From the NCBI RefSeq assembly GCF_001663775.1, contig NZ_KV467168.1:1834870-1898869 (forward strand): DNA of 64,000 nucleotides, read 5' to 3'. This document shows positions 20,419 through 30,918 of this stretch, piece after piece (position 1 is the first letter of the stretch; every line of letters begins with the position of its first letter). The translations under genes were made by a program, and so were the position numbers. The notes beneath the pieces were generated by a model. That model saw only the letters and a program-made list of their open reading frames with translations, made no database searches and had not been told where the DNA came from. The stretch comes from Arthrobacter sp. B6 (GTDB taxonomy: Bacteria; Actinomycetota; Actinomycetes; Actinomycetales; Micrococcaceae).

Positions 20419-21900
20419 ATGTCAGACATAGCGAAAATTTCGGTAAGGGCCGTGGCTGGTGACGTATCCACAGCAGCCGACAAAGGACGGATTTCCCCCA
20501 GTCCACTCCTTGACGAACTGGCGCTGATACTGCCAGCGGATGCACTGATCACTGATCGCGCAGCCATGGAGCCCTACAGGCGTGACCGGGCACTCGATCC
20601 CGACGCTGCCATACCCATGGCTGTGGTGCTGCCTTTGACGACCAGGCACGTTCAGTCAGTTATGCGCTGGGCGGCCAAGCATAAAATCTCCGTTGTGCCT
20701 CGAGGCGCAGGTACCGGCCTGTCCGGAGGAGCGACCGCAGTGGCGAACGGCATTGTGCTCAGCACCGAACGGATGCGCTCCATCAATATCGATGCCGTTA
20801 CCCGTACCGCTGTGGTTCAACCGGGTCTTTTTAACGCAGAGGTCAAGGCGGCAGTCGCACAAGAGGGCCTGTGGTATCCGCCTGATCCTGCGTCCTACGA
20901 GATCTGCACGATCGGCGGCAATGCTGCCACCAATGCAGGGGGTCTTTGTTGCGTAAAGTACGGCGTCACTTCCGACTACATCCTCGGAATGGAAATCGTC
21001 ACTGCCGACGGCAGAGCCGTAAAACTGGGGGGCCCGCGGCTAAAGGACGTTGCGGGACTATCCATGCTCAAGCTTTTTGTTGGCAGTGAAGGCACGCTTG
21101 GGATTATCACTGAACTCACTTTGCGGCTTCTGCCCGCCGCCCCGCCCGCACGTACCGTAGTTGGTTGGTTTTCAAGCAGTGAACAGGCTGCAAATGCGGT
21201 CCTCGAAATTGCGTCGGGCATCCGCCCTTCAATGCTGGAGTACATGGATGGGACTTCCATCAATGCCGTCGAGGACGTGCTCGAAATGGGGCTGCACCGG
21301 CACGCCGCAGCCCTGGTTGTTGCACGTTCAGACGATCAGAGCCCCAGCGGCGCGGAGACCGCAATGATGCTCGCAGCGTTTCAAAACCACGGCGCTTTTG
21401 AGTCGTTCGAGGTTGCGGACCAGGAGGAGGGCGAGCGTTTCGCGCACGCACGGCGCATTGCCATTCCCGCGGTGGAAGGACTGGGCACCCTGCTGTTGGA
21501 GGACGTGGGAGTTTCCCTCCCCCGTCTGGGAGAACTCGTCCTCGGGGTCGAGCGAATTGCAAAGAACCGCGGCGTCGTCATCGCCTTCATTGCCCATGCC
21601 GGCGACGGCAATACCCATCCGCTCGTCGTGTTTGACCCCGAAGACACAGACATGAGGGACCGCGCCTACCTTGCCTATGGCGAAATCATGGACCTTGCCA
21701 TCGAACTTGGCGGGACAATCACCGGCGAGCACGGGGTGGGGCGGCTTAAGCGGCCGTGGCTTGTTAATCAGATTGGTGAGGACTTACTCCAAATGTCACA
21801 CAGTGTGAAACTGGCTCTGGATCCTGACGGCATCTTGAACCCCGGAACTATTTTTGCCTCCACACCATCGCCCGGCATTATCAAAGAGGGACGCTCATGA
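20419..21900 (+). CDS. glcD: FAD-linked glycolate/D-lactate oxidase subunit (GlcD-like)
   Basis: A 493-residue FAD-binding oxidase of the VAO/PCMH group. The FAD-binding segment [20 protein letters not shown] is at about residues 90-110, the second FAD region ([15 protein letters not shown]) follows, and the C-terminal [13 protein letters not shown] and [11 protein letters not shown] motifs are typical of GlcD. It oxidises glycolate to glyoxylate or D-lactate to pyruvate. The ATG at 20419 follows AGGAG (20405-20409). The next gene, malate synthase G, overlaps by 4 nt and would use glyoxylate, which favours glycolate. No GlcE or GlcF partner is adjacent, so it may act as a single-subunit type. 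Confidence 0.9.
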   Translation: MSDIAKISVRAVAGDVSTAADKGRISPSPLLDELALILPADALITDRAAMEPYRRDRALDPDAAIPMAVVLPLTTRHVQSVMRWAAKHKISVVPRGAGTGLSGGATAVANGIVLSTERMRSINIDAVTRTAVVQPGLFNAEVKAAVAQEGLWYPPDPASYEICTIGGNAATNAGGLCCVKYGVTSDYILGMEIVTADGRAVKLGGPRLKDVAGLSMLKLFVGSEGTLGIITELTLRLLPAAPPARTVVGWFSSSEQAANAVLEIASGIRPSMLEYMDGTSINAVEDVLEMGLHRHAAALVVARSDDQSPSGAETAMMLAAFQNHGAFESFEVADQEEGERFAHARRIAIPAVEGLGTLLLEDVGVSLPRLGELVLGVERIAKNRGVVIAFIAHAGDGNTHPLVVFDPEDTDMRDRAYLAYGEIMDLAIELGGTITGEHGVGRLKRPWLVNQIGEDLLQMSHSVKLALDPDGILNPGTIFASTPSPGIIKEGRS

Positions 21901-24101
21901 GCCATCACAAAAGCCGCATCGACGCTGGCGGCCTGGCCGTAGACCCAGCCCTTTATGCCTTCGTCGAATCCGAGGCACTGCCTGGAACCGGAATCGACGC
22001 TGCGAAGTTCTGGATGGGCTTCGGTCGAATTGTCAAGGATCTGACACCGCGAAACCGGGAACTGCTCGCTGTCCGTGACGAGCTGCAGGACCGTATTGAC
22101 GAGTGGCACAGGCTGCACCCGCTCCCGCTTGACACCACTGAGTACAAGGCATTTCTGGAGGACATCGGATACCTTCTGCCGGCCCCGGAAGGCACCCATG
22201 TCCGGACGACAAACGTGGATGATGAGATCGCCAAACTCGCCGGTCCCCAGCTGGTTGTGCCGGTCACCAACGCTCGCTATGCACTCAACGCCGCAAATGC
22301 CCGGTGGGGATCGCTTTACGACGCGCTCTACGGAACAGATGCACTGGGCGAGGCTGGTGCTGCACCTGGATATGATGCCCAACGAGGCCAGAAGGTCGTC
22401 GCGTATGTGCGTGGGCTACTGGATGAATTCATCCCGCTGGCAGCAGGCAGCCATGCCGGTTCGACCGGTTACGCGGTGCACAACGGAATGTTGTCGGTTA
22501 CCCTTCCCGACGGTTCAACCAATGGGCTGCTCCGCCCTGACCAGTTCGTGGGCTACACAGGAAATGCCGATTCGCCGTCCACAATCGTGGTCCGCCACCA
22601 CGGCCTTCATATCGAGGTCGTCTTCGACCGCAGCACGGTTGTCGGAGCATCAGATTCCGCTGGTGTGGCTGACGTGTTGGCAGAGGCCGCCATCACCACA
22701 ATTGTCGACTTTGAAGATTCGGTTGCCGCCGTCGATGCCGAGGACAAGATCGTTGGCTACCGCAACTGGCTGGGCCTCAACACGGGTGACCTGAAAGACG
22801 TTTTTGAAAAGGGCGGCGACAAGGTCGTGCGCAGGTTGGCGGATGACCGGCACTACACATCCCCCGATGGAGGCGAGGTACTGCTGGCCGGGCGGGCCGT
22901 GCTTTTCGTCCGTAATGTTGGCCATCTCATGACCACGGACGCTGTGCTTGATTCTGACGGAAACGAGATAGGCGAAGGCATCCTGGATGCTGTCCTCACA
23001 TCACTGACGGCTCTGGCCGGGATAGACCCGCAGAATTCCCGACGGAATAGTCGAACCGGCTCAATCTATATCGTCAAGCCGAAGATGCACGGCCCGGCCG
23101 AGGTGGCTTTCACGGTGGAACTCTTTGGCCGCGTGGAAGAGTTGCTGGGCTTACCGGCGAACACGCTCAAGCTCGGGCTGATGGACGAGGAGCGCCGCAC
23201 CACAGTCAACTTGAAGGCCTGCATAGCAGAGGCCGAGGACCGCCTTGCTTTCATCAATACAGGCTTCCTTGACCGTTCCGGCGATGAGATCCACACGTCC
23301 ATGGAGGCAGGACCTTTCGCCCGCAAGGCCGAATTGCGTGATCGTCCGTGGCTGTCGTCGTATGAGGACCAGAATGTCAATGTAGGCATAGGGGTGGGTT
23401 TGCCGGGCCGGGGCCAGATCGGCAAGGGCATGTGGGCAATGCCTGATCTCATGGCGGCAATGCTCGAGCAAAAGGTTGGGCACCCGATGGCAGGTGCAAG
23501 TACTGCCTGGGTACCGTCGCCCACTGCTGCGACCCTGCACGCCATCCACTACCACCGGGTCGACGTCGCGGCGAGACAGCGTGAGATTGCTCGCCGGGAC
23601 CAGAGGGGTACTCTCGACGGCATTCTTACCCTGCCCGTGGAAGGTCAACCGAATTGGTCACCGGAAGAGCGTCAGGAAGAACTGGACAATAATATGCAGT
23701 CCTTGCTGGGATATGTTGTCCGCTGGGTGGACCAGGGAATCGGATGCTCCAAGGTTCCTGACATCCACGATGTTGCACTCATGGAGGACAGGGCCACGCT
23801 CCGCATCTCGAGTCAGCACATTGCGAACTGGCTCCGCCATGGCGTGATCACGGAGCAGGAGGTACACGAGAGCATGCAGAAAATGGCTGCCGTCGTCGAC
23901 GCCCAAAATTCAGCCGATCCCCTCTACCGTCCGATGACATCCAACTTCTCCGAGAGCATCGCGTTCCAGTGCGCCGTCGATCTGGTGGTTGACGGAAGCA
24001 GGCAGCCGAACGGCTACACAGAGCCCCTCCTGCATCAGCGCCGGCGCGAAGTGAAATCAAAGACACTCAACTCCATCTACGCGGAAAGCCCCACTTCATG
24101 A
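21897..24101 (+). CDS. glcB: Malate synthase G
   Basis: A 734-residue malate synthase G, matching the usual family length, which condenses glyoxylate with acetyl-CoA to malate. Conserved stretches include [75 protein letters not shown] and [20 protein letters not shown]. Its ATG overlaps the glcD stop, so the pair is coupled. It feeds glyoxylate from glcD into the TCA cycle. Confidence 0.96.
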   Translation: MSHHKSRIDAGGLAVDPALYAFVESEALPGTGIDAAKFWMGFGRIVKDLTPRNRELLAVRDELQDRIDEWHRLHPLPLDTTEYKAFLEDIGYLLPAPEGTHVRTTNVDDEIAKLAGPQLVVPVTNARYALNAANARWGSLYDALYGTDALGEAGAAPGYDAQRGQKVVAYVRGLLDEFIPLAAGSHAGSTGYAVHNGMLSVTLPDGSTNGLLRPDQFVGYTGNADSPSTIVVRHHGLHIEVVFDRSTVVGASDSAGVADVLAEAAITTIVDFEDSVAAVDAEDKIVGYRNWLGLNTGDLKDVFEKGGDKVVRRLADDRHYTSPDGGEVLLAGRAVLFVRNVGHLMTTDAVLDSDGNEIGEGILDAVLTSLTALAGIDPQNSRRNSRTGSIYIVKPKMHGPAEVAFTVELFGRVEELLGLPANTLKLGLMDEERRTTVNLKACIAEAEDRLAFINTGFLDRSGDEIHTSMEAGPFARKAELRDRPWLSSYEDQNVNVGIGVGLPGRGQIGKGMWAMPDLMAAMLEQKVGHPMAGASTAWVPSPTAATLHAIHYHRVDVAARQREIARRDQRGTLDGILTLPVEGQPNWSPEERQEELDNNMQSLLGYVVRWVDQGIGCSKVPDIHDVALMEDRATLRISSQHIANWLRHGVITEQEVHESMQKMAAVVDAQNSADPLYRPMTSNFSESIAFQCAVDLVVDGSRQPNGYTEPLLHQRRREVKSKTLNSIYAESPTS

Positions 24102-24118
24102 CCTTGCCAGGAGCCACC

Positions 24119-24544
24119 ATGCAAAACTTCGTTGAAACACTGTCGGTGACCTATGCCACTGCAGCCCGGGCTGTTTCCCTGGCGATTGAGGAAGGAGCAC
24201 AGCGCGGCGTCCTGGTTTCGGTCAGTATCGTGGACCCCGGAATGGGGCTCATCGCCTTCGGCCGTGCAGACGGTTCCATGCCCCACAGCGTGGAGACCAG
24301 CCGTCGAAAGGCCAACACGGCCGCATCGTCCAGGCGCCCGACAGGGTGGATGCAAGGTGACTTCGCAATCGCTCTGCCGCTGGGCACAGACAATCTGCTG
24401 ACAAACATTCGTGGCGGGTTCCCATTGGCTTATCAGGATAAGCATCTTGGCGGCCTCGGTATCGCCGGAGGGACTCCTGACCAGGATGCCGAGATCGGTC
24501 TAGCAGTCCTGGATGCCCTGGCCAAGGAAGCCCCAGAGGCCTGA
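24119..24544 (+). CDS. glcG: GlcG/HbpS-like heme-binding family protein (DUF336)
   Basis: A 141-residue GlcG-family protein (formerly DUF336). It lacks a signal peptide, unlike the second family member at 34.6-35.1 kb. Typical segments are VSIVDPGMGLIAFGRADGSM, the Ala/Lys-rich helix after it, and GGFPLAYQDKHLGGLGIAGG followed by the D-ADIGLAVLDAL-like end. CAGGAG precedes the ATG at 24119; another ATG at 24098 overlaps the glcB stop but has no ribosome site. GlcG accompanies glycolate-oxidation genes in many bacteria; its biochemical role there is unsettled. Confidence 0.85.
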   Translation: MQNFVETLSVTYATAARAVSLAIEEGAQRGVLVSVSIVDPGMGLIAFGRADGSMPHSVETSRRKANTAASSRRPTGWMQGDFAIALPLGTDNLLTNIRGGFPLAYQDKHLGGLGIAGGTPDQDAEIGLAVLDALAKEAPEA

Positions 24545-24631
24545 CCATGAGGCCCGACTCCAAGACCGACGGTAGTTCCGCGGCCCTTACTCACCGGCGA
24601 CACGTCACACCCAATACTGAAGGAGAACCGC

Positions 24632-26473
24632 GTGCTTAAGCCACGTTCTACACCTACCCGCGAACTTCATAACCTCGACGGCCTGTGGCTGTTTGCGCTG
24701 GACACAGAGGCAGGCGACAAGCCTTGGACCAGGGTCCTGGACACCACGTTGGAAGCTGCGGTCCCGGCGAGTTACAACGACCAATTCGTCTCCCCGGAGA
24801 TCCGCAACCACGTGGGTTGGGTCTACTATCAGCGAACAGTGCGGGTTCCACGCGGCTGGTCCGAAGAACGCATCGTGCTGCGTTTCGATGCTGCAACACA
24901 TGCAAGCCGTGTGTACGTAGGCGACACCCAGGTTGCCCAACATATCGGCGGTTACACGCCCTTTGACGCTGACATCACTGACTTCGTACAACCAGGCGAG
25001 GAATTCCGGCTGACTGTCGCGGTGAGCAACGAGCTAAGCAACACGACAATCCCTCCTGGCACGATCACAATGTCACAGAGTGGCCGACGGACCCAGACTT
25101 ATCTTCACGACTTCTACAATTACGCAGGACTGGCCCGGTCTGTGTGGCTGTACAGCACACCTCGGCTTCATCTCCAGGACGTGACGGTTACCACACAGGT
25201 CCGCGGAACATCAGGGGTCGTCTCGTACACCGTCCGGCAGTCCGGCAGCGCTGACGTTCGGGTGACAGTCCTGGACGAAAAGAAGATCAGGGTCGCTTCA
25301 ACGACCGGACAAAGCGGCACAGTGGAAATTGATGCGGTCACGCTCTGGCAGCCTGGGGCCGCATACCTCTATGAGCTTCTTGTTGAACTCCTTGACGACG
25401 GGAAAGTTGTCGACTCCTATACTGAGGTTTTCGGTGTCCGGACCGTGGAAGTGAGGGGCTCTGAGTTCCTCATCAACGGCGAACCCTTCTACTTCACTGG
25501 CTTCGGAAAACACGAGGACACAGCCATTCGCGGCAAGGGACACGACAACGCCTATCTCGTCCACGACTTCCAACTCCTGGATTGGATTGGTGCGAACTCG
25601 TTCCGCACTTCTCATTACCCATATGCCGAAGAAGTGCTGGAGTTCGCAGACCGCCACGGCATTGTCGTGATCGACGAAACAGCCGCCGTGGGCCTGAATC
25701 TCGGCGTACAGGCAGGCCTCTCAGGGAAGCCCACCACGCCGTCGTTCTCGAGCGAGACCTTCAATGATCAGACAAGGGAAGCACACGCCCAGCACATTCG
25801 TGAATTGATTGCCCGCGACAAAAACCACCCCAGCGTAGTGATGTGGTGCATAGCAAACGAACCAGCGTCGAACGAAGATGGCGCCCGTGAGTACTTTGAA
25901 CCGCTCGTGAAGTTGGCCAGGGAGCTCGATCCAACCCGTCCCTTGACCTATGCGGTCGTTATGTTTGCCACCTTCCGCAACGATCTGATCGTTGACCTGT
26001 TCGACGTTGTGGGCCTGAACCGGTACTACGGCTGGTACGTCATGAGCGGTGACCTGGAGTCAGCCGAAAACTATCTGCGGATGGACATCCAGGGATGGAT
26101 TGACCGCGTCGACAAACCCATCATGATGACCGAATATGGAGCTGACACTCAGCCGGGAGTCCATTCGGTGTGGGATCAGCCATGGACGGAAGAATACCAA
26201 TCGGCCCTTTTGGAGATGCACCACCGCGTATTTGACGAATTCCCGCAGTTTGTCGGTGAACAGATCTGGAACTTCGCTGACTTCCAGACCAGCAACGGTA
26301 TTCACCGTGTGGACGGTAACAAAAAGGGAGTCTTCACGCGGACCCGTCAGCCGAAGGCAGCAGCACATGCCCTCCGCACCCGATGGCGCGCCATCGGCAA
26401 CCGGAAGCCCAAGAAGGTCAGCGACGCTGGCGCTGAGGTTCCCCCCGCAGTGGAGAATCCTGTTCTTCAGTAG
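24632..26473 (+). CDS. uidA: Beta-glucuronidase, GH2
   Basis: A 613-residue GH2 enzyme with the sugar-binding, Ig-like and TIM-barrel domains in order. The acid/base Glu is in WCIANEPASN and the nucleophile Glu in MMTEYGADTQ. The N-x-K element that marks true glucuronidases by contacting the uronate carboxylate is visible in DGNKKGVFTR. No signal peptide, so glucuronides must be imported. The start is GTG at 24632 behind AAGGAG. It follows glcG by 87 nt in the same direction, without a clear terminator, so it probably shares the operator-controlled transcript, and it would release glucuronate for uxaC. Confidence 0.93.
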   Translation: MLKPRSTPTRELHNLDGLWLFALDTEAGDKPWTRVLDTTLEAAVPASYNDQFVSPEIRNHVGWVYYQRTVRVPRGWSEERIVLRFDAATHASRVYVGDTQVAQHIGGYTPFDADITDFVQPGEEFRLTVAVSNELSNTTIPPGTITMSQSGRRTQTYLHDFYNYAGLARSVWLYSTPRLHLQDVTVTTQVRGTSGVVSYTVRQSGSADVRVTVLDEKKIRVASTTGQSGTVEIDAVTLWQPGAAYLYELLVELLDDGKVVDSYTEVFGVRTVEVRGSEFLINGEPFYFTGFGKHEDTAIRGKGHDNAYLVHDFQLLDWIGANSFRTSHYPYAEEVLEFADRHGIVVIDETAAVGLNLGVQAGLSGKPTTPSFSSETFNDQTREAHAQHIRELIARDKNHPSVVMWCIANEPASNEDGAREYFEPLVKLARELDPTRPLTYAVVMFATFRNDLIVDLFDVVGLNRYYGWYVMSGDLESAENYLRMDIQGWIDRVDKPIMMTEYGADTQPGVHSVWDQPWTEEYQSALLEMHHRVFDEFPQFVGEQIWNFADFQTSNGIHRVDGNKKGVFTRTRQPKAAAHALRTRWRAIGNRKPKKVSDAGAEVPPAVENPVLQ

Positions 26474-26534
26474 GAAGCGTGGTGGAGTGTGCCGCCTGGG
26501 AGGGCGTCACACTTCACCGGCCGCAGCGGCAACC

Positions 26535-27590
26535 TCAACTCAACAGCCGCCCGCTTGAGCCCCGCACCACCAGCTCCGTTTCGACGCGCAATGTTCCGGC
26601 GGGCTCTCCCGTCCCTTGCAGGAGATCAAGCAGCAGCCTGGCTGCGCTGGAGCCGCAGGCCCCCAGCGGTGAGCGCACGGTGGTGAGCGGCGGCGTGGTG
26701 AAGTCCGCCCCGAAGATGTCATCGAACCCAACGATGCTGATCTGATCCGGAACCACCACGCCGGCGGCCTGGAGCTCCTGCATCAGCCCGATGGCAAGGA
26801 GATCGTTGTAGGTCAACACGGCAGTGGCACCGCTGGCCAGGACGTCGCGCGCCACTTGCCTGCCGCCGTCGACCGTGGGTTTGGCGGATTCCAGCCGCAC
26901 CGCCTCAAGCCTGGACCACTCACAGGCCGCCTGCACGCCATCCCAGCGGCGGGCCGACATCCAGGATTGTGCCGGCCCGGCAACAAAGGCAACTTTCCGG
27001 TGCCCGTTCGCGGCCAGGCTTCGCACTGCCTCGCCGATGCCTTTGTTGACCTCGGGAACCACGCAAGGCACGCCGTCGACCTCGCGGTTGATGACCACCA
27101 CGGGCTTGTCCCGGGCGAGGGTGCGGATGTCGTCATCGTCCATGCGCGGGCTGGCCAGGATCAGGCCGTCCACGGTGGCCATCATGCGGCGGGCCGCCGT
27201 CAGTTCGGTGACGGCAGACTCGGCGGACTCGGCAAGCACCAGGGTGTAGTCCCGCACAGCAGCGGTCGTTTCAGCCCCGCGGATGATGTCGAAGAAGGTG
27301 GGGTTCGTAATGTCGGCGACGATCAGGCCGAAGGTGCTGGTCCGGCCCGTGGGAAGTGCGCGTGCGAACGGGTTGACCTGGTAGTTCAGCTCGGCGGCCG
27401 CATCCTCAATGAGTTTCAGCGTCTTGGCACTGACCCTTCCCGGCTTGCTGAGCGCTCGGGAAACGGTGGACGGGTTCACGCCGGTAACTTTGGCAATGTC
27501 ATAGATTGTGGCACTGGATTTCCCGTTGCGGGCGGGCTTCTTTACCGGGCCTGGTGTTGCGGCATCGTCCGGCGTCTTGGGTTCAGTCAC
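26535..27590 (-). CDS. LacI family repressor, close paralogue of the one at 17.5 kb
   Basis: A 351-residue LacI protein. Its helix-turn-helix (TIYDIAKVTGVNPSTVSRAL) differs from the 17.5-kb protein only at two residues before the recognition helix, and the hinge (NPFARALPTGRTSTFG) and the C-terminus (FDDIFGADFTTPPLTTVR) are nearly the same. The two proteins should therefore read the same operator. Its location, convergent with uidA, marks the right border of the glucuronide region. The two repressors may divide inducers (glucuronide versus uronate) while sharing sites; that is inference. Confidence 0.92.
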   Translation of the reverse strand: MTEPKTPDDAATPGPVKKPARNGKSSATIYDIAKVTGVNPSTVSRALSKPGRVSAKTLKLIEDAAAELNYQVNPFARALPTGRTSTFGLIVADITNPTFFDIIRGAETTAAVRDYTLVLAESAESAVTELTAARRMMATVDGLILASPRMDDDDIRTLARDKPVVVINREVDGVPCVVPEVNKGIGEAVRSLAANGHRKVAFVAGPAQSWMSARRWDGVQAACEWSRLEAVRLESAKPTVDGGRQVARDVLASGATAVLTYNDLLAIGLMQELQAAGVVVPDQISIVGFDDIFGADFTTPPLTTVRSPLGACGSSAARLLLDLLQGTGEPAGTLRVETELVVRGSSGRLLS

Positions 27591-27616
27591 CGCCCCATCC
27601 TAACGAGGAATCAGCC

Positions 27617-27645
27617 CAACCGGGCAATTTTTTGGCCAGCGGTTG
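27617..27645. promoter_or_regulatory. Weak operator-like half-sites before the second LacI gene
   Basis: CAACCGGGCA (27617-27626) and CCAGCGGTTG (27636-27645) each keep one half of CAACCGGTTG. They lie 27-55 nt upstream of the LacI start. A weak autoregulatory region is possible; matches this loose can occur by chance. Confidence 0.3.
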
Positions 27646-27739
27646 CCGCGGCTGGCGGGTGATGGGCGTCAGCCAAAGCGTGCCGGCATCGGATGGACAC
27701 AGTTGAGCCATATTGACACTGCTGGCTAGGCTGGGAGAC

Positions 27740-28594
27740 ATGCGCGAACTCCAGGCCAGAATCGTTGAAGAAATGGGCGTGCAGCCCCGGATCGATCCCG
27801 CCGGGGAGGTGCGCAAGCGCGTGGCTTTCCTTAAGGATTACCTCAAGGCAACACAGACCAAGGGCTTTGTCCTGGGTATCTCCGGCGGCCTGGACTCATC
27901 GCTGGCGGGCCGCCTGGCCCAGCTGGCCGTTGAGGAGCTGGAGGCCGAGGGTGTGGAGGCCAACTTTGTGGCCGTTCGCCTGCCCTACGGCGTACAGCAC
28001 GACGAAGACGACGCCCAGGCAGCCCTGGACTTTATCCAGGCCAAGACCGAGTGGACCTTCAACATTTCGGCCGCCGTGGACGGCTTCGAGGACGAGTTCG
28101 AGAAGTCGGTCGGGAACGGGATTTCGGATTTCCACAAGGGCAACACCAAGGCGCGCACCCGCATGATTGCCCAGTACGCGCTGGCCGGGGAGCACAATTA
28201 CCTGGTCATCGGAACGGACCACGGCGCCGAGTCAGTCACCGGTTTCTTCACCAAATACGGCGACGGCGGCGCGGACATCCTGCCCCTTTTCGGCCTGAAC
28301 AAGCGCCAGAACCGCGAACTGCTGGCCGAGTTGGGAGCCCCGGCCCGCGTCTGGGAGAAGGTACCGACGGCGGACCTCCTGGACGGGAAGCCCGGCCGCA
28401 CCGACGAGGACGAACTGGGCCTCACCTACGACCAGATCGACGACTACCTTGAGGGCCGCGACGTGCCGGACGAGGTAGCGGAAAAGATCGAAGAGAAGTA
28501 CATGCGCACCCGCCACAAGCGCACCGTACCCGTCTCGATCTTCGACACCTGGTGGAAGCACGAGGGTCCCGAGGAGCCCCGGGTGGGCCTCTAG
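27740..28594 (+). CDS. nadE: NAD synthetase, ammonia-dependent
   Basis: A 284-residue NAD+ synthetase that amidates nicotinate adenine dinucleotide using ATP. The ATP-pyrophosphatase loop SGGLDSS is at about residues 44-50, with [20 protein letters not shown] and the late RTRHKR segment characteristic of NadE. No glutaminase domain, so it uses ammonia, as in the short bacterial form. GGGAG lies just before the ATG at 27740. A DUF5655-like gene follows after 6 nt. Confidence 0.95.
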   Translation: MRELQARIVEEMGVQPRIDPAGEVRKRVAFLKDYLKATQTKGFVLGISGGLDSSLAGRLAQLAVEELEAEGVEANFVAVRLPYGVQHDEDDAQAALDFIQAKTEWTFNISAAVDGFEDEFEKSVGNGISDFHKGNTKARTRMIAQYALAGEHNYLVIGTDHGAESVTGFFTKYGDGGADILPLFGLNKRQNRELLAELGAPARVWEKVPTADLLDGKPGRTDEDELGLTYDQIDDYLEGRDVPDEVAEKIEEKYMRTRHKRTVPVSIFDTWWKHEGPEEPRVGL

Positions 28595-28600
28595 GCGGGC

Positions 28601-28957
28601 ATGACCCACGACGTCGACAGTTACCTCGCGGGGAAGCCGCCCGCCGCCGTCGAACTCTTCCAGCGGTTCCGCGCCATGGTGCACGCTGCCGGCGAATGCG
28701 AGGAGCGGGTCCACCGTACGGAGGTTGCGTGGGCAGACCGACGCGTCTTTGCCGAGGCCTTCATCATCTCCGGGCGCCTGGAAGTAGCCATTGACCTGCT
28801 GCGCCAGGTGGACCATCCCTCCCTGTTGCAGAGCTTTCCCACCACCAGGAAGGTCTACACCCACCGGTTTACGTTCACGGCCGCTGACCAGCTGGACGCC
28901 GACATCAAGGCGTGGCTGGTTGAAGCGCATGACGACGTTGGGCCGGGGACCCGCTAG
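28601..28957 (+). CDS. DUF5655-type hypothetical protein
   Basis: A 118-residue cytosolic protein beginning only 6 nt after nadE and so likely cotranscribed. The sequence (KPPAAVELFQRFRAMVHAAG, then EVAIDLLRQVDHPSLLQSFP) resembles the DUF5655 domain, whose function is unknown to me. Its pairing with nadE has no obvious meaning. Confidence 0.75.
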   Translation: MTHDVDSYLAGKPPAAVELFQRFRAMVHAAGECEERVHRTEVAWADRRVFAEAFIISGRLEVAIDLLRQVDHPSLLQSFPTTRKVYTHRFTFTAADQLDADIKAWLVEAHDDVGPGTR

Positions 28958-28997
28958 CACGGCCGCGTCCGGAGCGCCGCCCAGACGTTCGGGCTTC

Positions 28998-29924
28998 CTA
29001 CGGCAGCAGGACTATCTTGCCGTGGCCGTGTCCGCTGCGGCTCAGCTCCAGCGCATCAGCCGCCTCAACCAGCGGCAACCGGTGCGCAATGGTGAAGGTA
29101 ATCAGGCCTTCCGCGGCGAGCGTCGCCACCTCCATGATTCGGCCCTCCTCTTGCTGAACCGCCGCGATCCCTGCGTCCTGTGAATGCTTGCTCGGCGCGG
29201 TGACAACTGCACGGCTGCGGTCCGGCAGCAGTTCGACCGTTGCCGCCACGGACTCTTCGGTCCCCGCAGCATCCAGCACGGCTGTTACGGCACCTGCCTC
29301 TTCAGCTGCGGCCCTCACGCGGTCCGCCAGGCCGGGCCCGTAAGGAACGGCTTCCGCACCCAGCTCCCGCAGGTAGTCCTGGTGGGCTTCCGAGGCGGTG
29401 CCGATGACCCGGGCGCCAAAGGCCTGTGCAATCTGCACGGCCGCGGAGCCCACGCCCCCGGCGGCCGCGTGGATCAGCACCGTGTCGCCTTCGTCGACGC
29501 CCAGCTGCTTCAAAGCTGAATAGGCTGTGCCGCCGGCCACCGGAATGCAGGCAGCCTGTTCAAAATCGACGCCGGCGGGCAGGGGCGTGAGCTGTTCGGC
29601 GGGCACGACGGCCTCCAACCGGTAACCGCCAGTGAAGCCGTTCCAGATGACCTCGTCGCCCACGGTAAAGCCTTCGGATGCCGGTCCCACAGCTGGCCCC
29701 ACCGCCGTGACAATTCCGGCGGCCTCGCTGCCGGGCACTTCGGGGAGCTCCAGCGGGGCTACGTTGCTGAGCTGTCCTGCCACCAGCTGCCAGTCCATCG
29801 GGTTGACGCCAACGGCGCGGAATTCGACGCGCACTTCCCCCTCGGCGGGTTCCGGCAGGTCCTCCGGCCCGACCTTCAGGACCTGCGGGTCGCCGTACTG
29901 TTCGAAGTAGACATTAGTGCTCAT
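28998..29924 (-). CDS. NADP-dependent zinc-less alcohol dehydrogenase/quinone oxidoreductase family
   Basis: A 308-residue medium-chain reductase of the quinone-oxidoreductase branch. It lacks the zinc-ligand cysteines, has the cofactor loop HAAAGGVGSAAVQIAQ and the VPGSEAAGIVTAVG segment. The ATG at 29924 has GGAG upstream; a longer frame start is less likely. It lies 60 nt downstream of the IclR gene on the same strand. It probably reduces quinones or unsaturated carbonyls with NADPH. Confidence 0.88.
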   Translation of the reverse strand: MSTNVYFEQYGDPQVLKVGPEDLPEPAEGEVRVEFRAVGVNPMDWQLVAGQLSNVAPLELPEVPGSEAAGIVTAVGPAVGPASEGFTVGDEVIWNGFTGGYRLEAVVPAEQLTPLPAGVDFEQAACIPVAGGTAYSALKQLGVDEGDTVLIHAAAGGVGSAAVQIAQAFGARVIGTASEAHQDYLRELGAEAVPYGPGLADRVRAAAEEAGAVTAVLDAAGTEESVAATVELLPDRSRAVVTAPSKHSQDAGIAAVQQEEGRIMEVATLAAEGLITFTIAHRLPLVEAADALELSRSGHGHGKIVLLP

Positions 29925-29984
29925 ATCCCTGGCTCCTCTGGGGTGTCCGGCCTCCATAGCTAGCGTAGGCACGCCTGTCGGCCG

Positions 29985-30773
29985 TCACAACAGTTCCCTG
30001 CCCGGCGCCCCCAGCTTGCTGCTGATCCGGTGGGCCTCCTCCATCAGGAGCCGGCCCAGGAAGTCCTGCCGGTCTTTGCGGAAGCGCGGTTCGATACCGG
30101 TCAGGGAAAGCGCCCACGCGGGCCGTCCGGCCTGGTCAAAGACGGCGGACCCCATCCCCCAACTGCCTTCAAGCACCAGGCCGGGATTCACCGAGTAGCC
30201 TGCTTCCCGGGTTCTGGCCAGGCTGGCCCTGACAACCTCTGCTGTATGCGCTTCTGCGAAGGTGCCCGCATGGCTGGCCCAGTGTGCCAGCAACTGTTCC
30301 TGCTCGTTCTCCGGCAGGAATGCCATGATCGCCGTCCCGGCCGAGGCGACGCCCAGCGGAAACCGGACGCCTTCGTGCAGCACGAAGGACCGGACCGGGA
30401 AACTGCCCTCTTCCCGGAGCAGGCACACCGTCTCTGCCCCCCGGCGGATGGAAAAGAAGGCACTTTCTCCCGTCTCCTCAGCCAATCGGCGCAGGCTGGG
30501 CCGGGCGATCTCCTCGAGCGGGAACCGCGCTGAAGCCACGGACCCCATCAGCAGGATTTCCGGCCCCAGGACCCAGTTGCCGTTGCGGGCGTCGTGGTCC
30601 AGCAGCCCTTCTGCCGCCAGTGAAGTCAGTAGCCGGTGGACCGTGGGCCGGGTCAGGCCTGACTCTTTCACCAGGTCCACCAGTGGGCTGCCTTCAGGCT
30701 TGCGGGCGGCGATGCGCAGCAGCCCGGCGATGCGGCTGACAACCTGGGCGCCCTGCACAGGATTCTGGTTCAT
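29985..30773 (-). CDS. IclR family regulator of the CoA-transferase operon
   Basis: A 262-residue IclR protein. The N-terminal winged helix (LVKESGLTRPTVHRLLTSLA) is followed by the IclR ligand domain (ETGESAFFSIRRGAETVCLL, then GVRFPLGVASAGTAIMAFLP). The start at 30773 is chosen because GGAAGG lies just upstream; two earlier in-frame ATGs lack this. It diverges from the CoA-transferase/thiolase genes, the usual layout for PcaR/PcaU-like control of beta-ketoadipate-type pathways. Confidence 0.9.
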   Translation of the reverse strand: MNQNPVQGAQVVSRIAGLLRIAARKPEGSPLVDLVKESGLTRPTVHRLLTSLAAEGLLDHDARNGNWVLGPEILLMGSVASARFPLEEIARPSLRRLAEETGESAFFSIRRGAETVCLLREEGSFPVRSFVLHEGVRFPLGVASAGTAIMAFLPENEQEQLLAHWASHAGTFAEAHTAEVVRASLARTREAGYSVNPGLVLEGSWGMGSAVFDQAGRPAWALSLTGIEPRFRKDRQDFLGRLLMEEAHRISSKLGAPGRELL

Positions 30774-30798
30774 ATAGGCCCTTCCGGCTCCTTTAGTA

Positions 30799-30811
30799 TC
30801 CATATTGTGGA
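30799..30811. promoter_or_regulatory. Probable IclR site, copy 1
   Basis: TCCATATTGTGGA is an imperfect palindrome (TCCA...TGGA) next to the IclR start. A near-identical copy lies 120 bp away at 30919-30931. Confidence 0.6.
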
Positions 30812-30918
30812 CTCGTTCAAGCGTACCGTCCACACTGTAAAACAGCCAGAAATTGCGCCACAATCATGCCTTGACAGGCGCGGGCGTACGTCCGTACGCT
30901 TCAAACCCAGAGCCGTAG

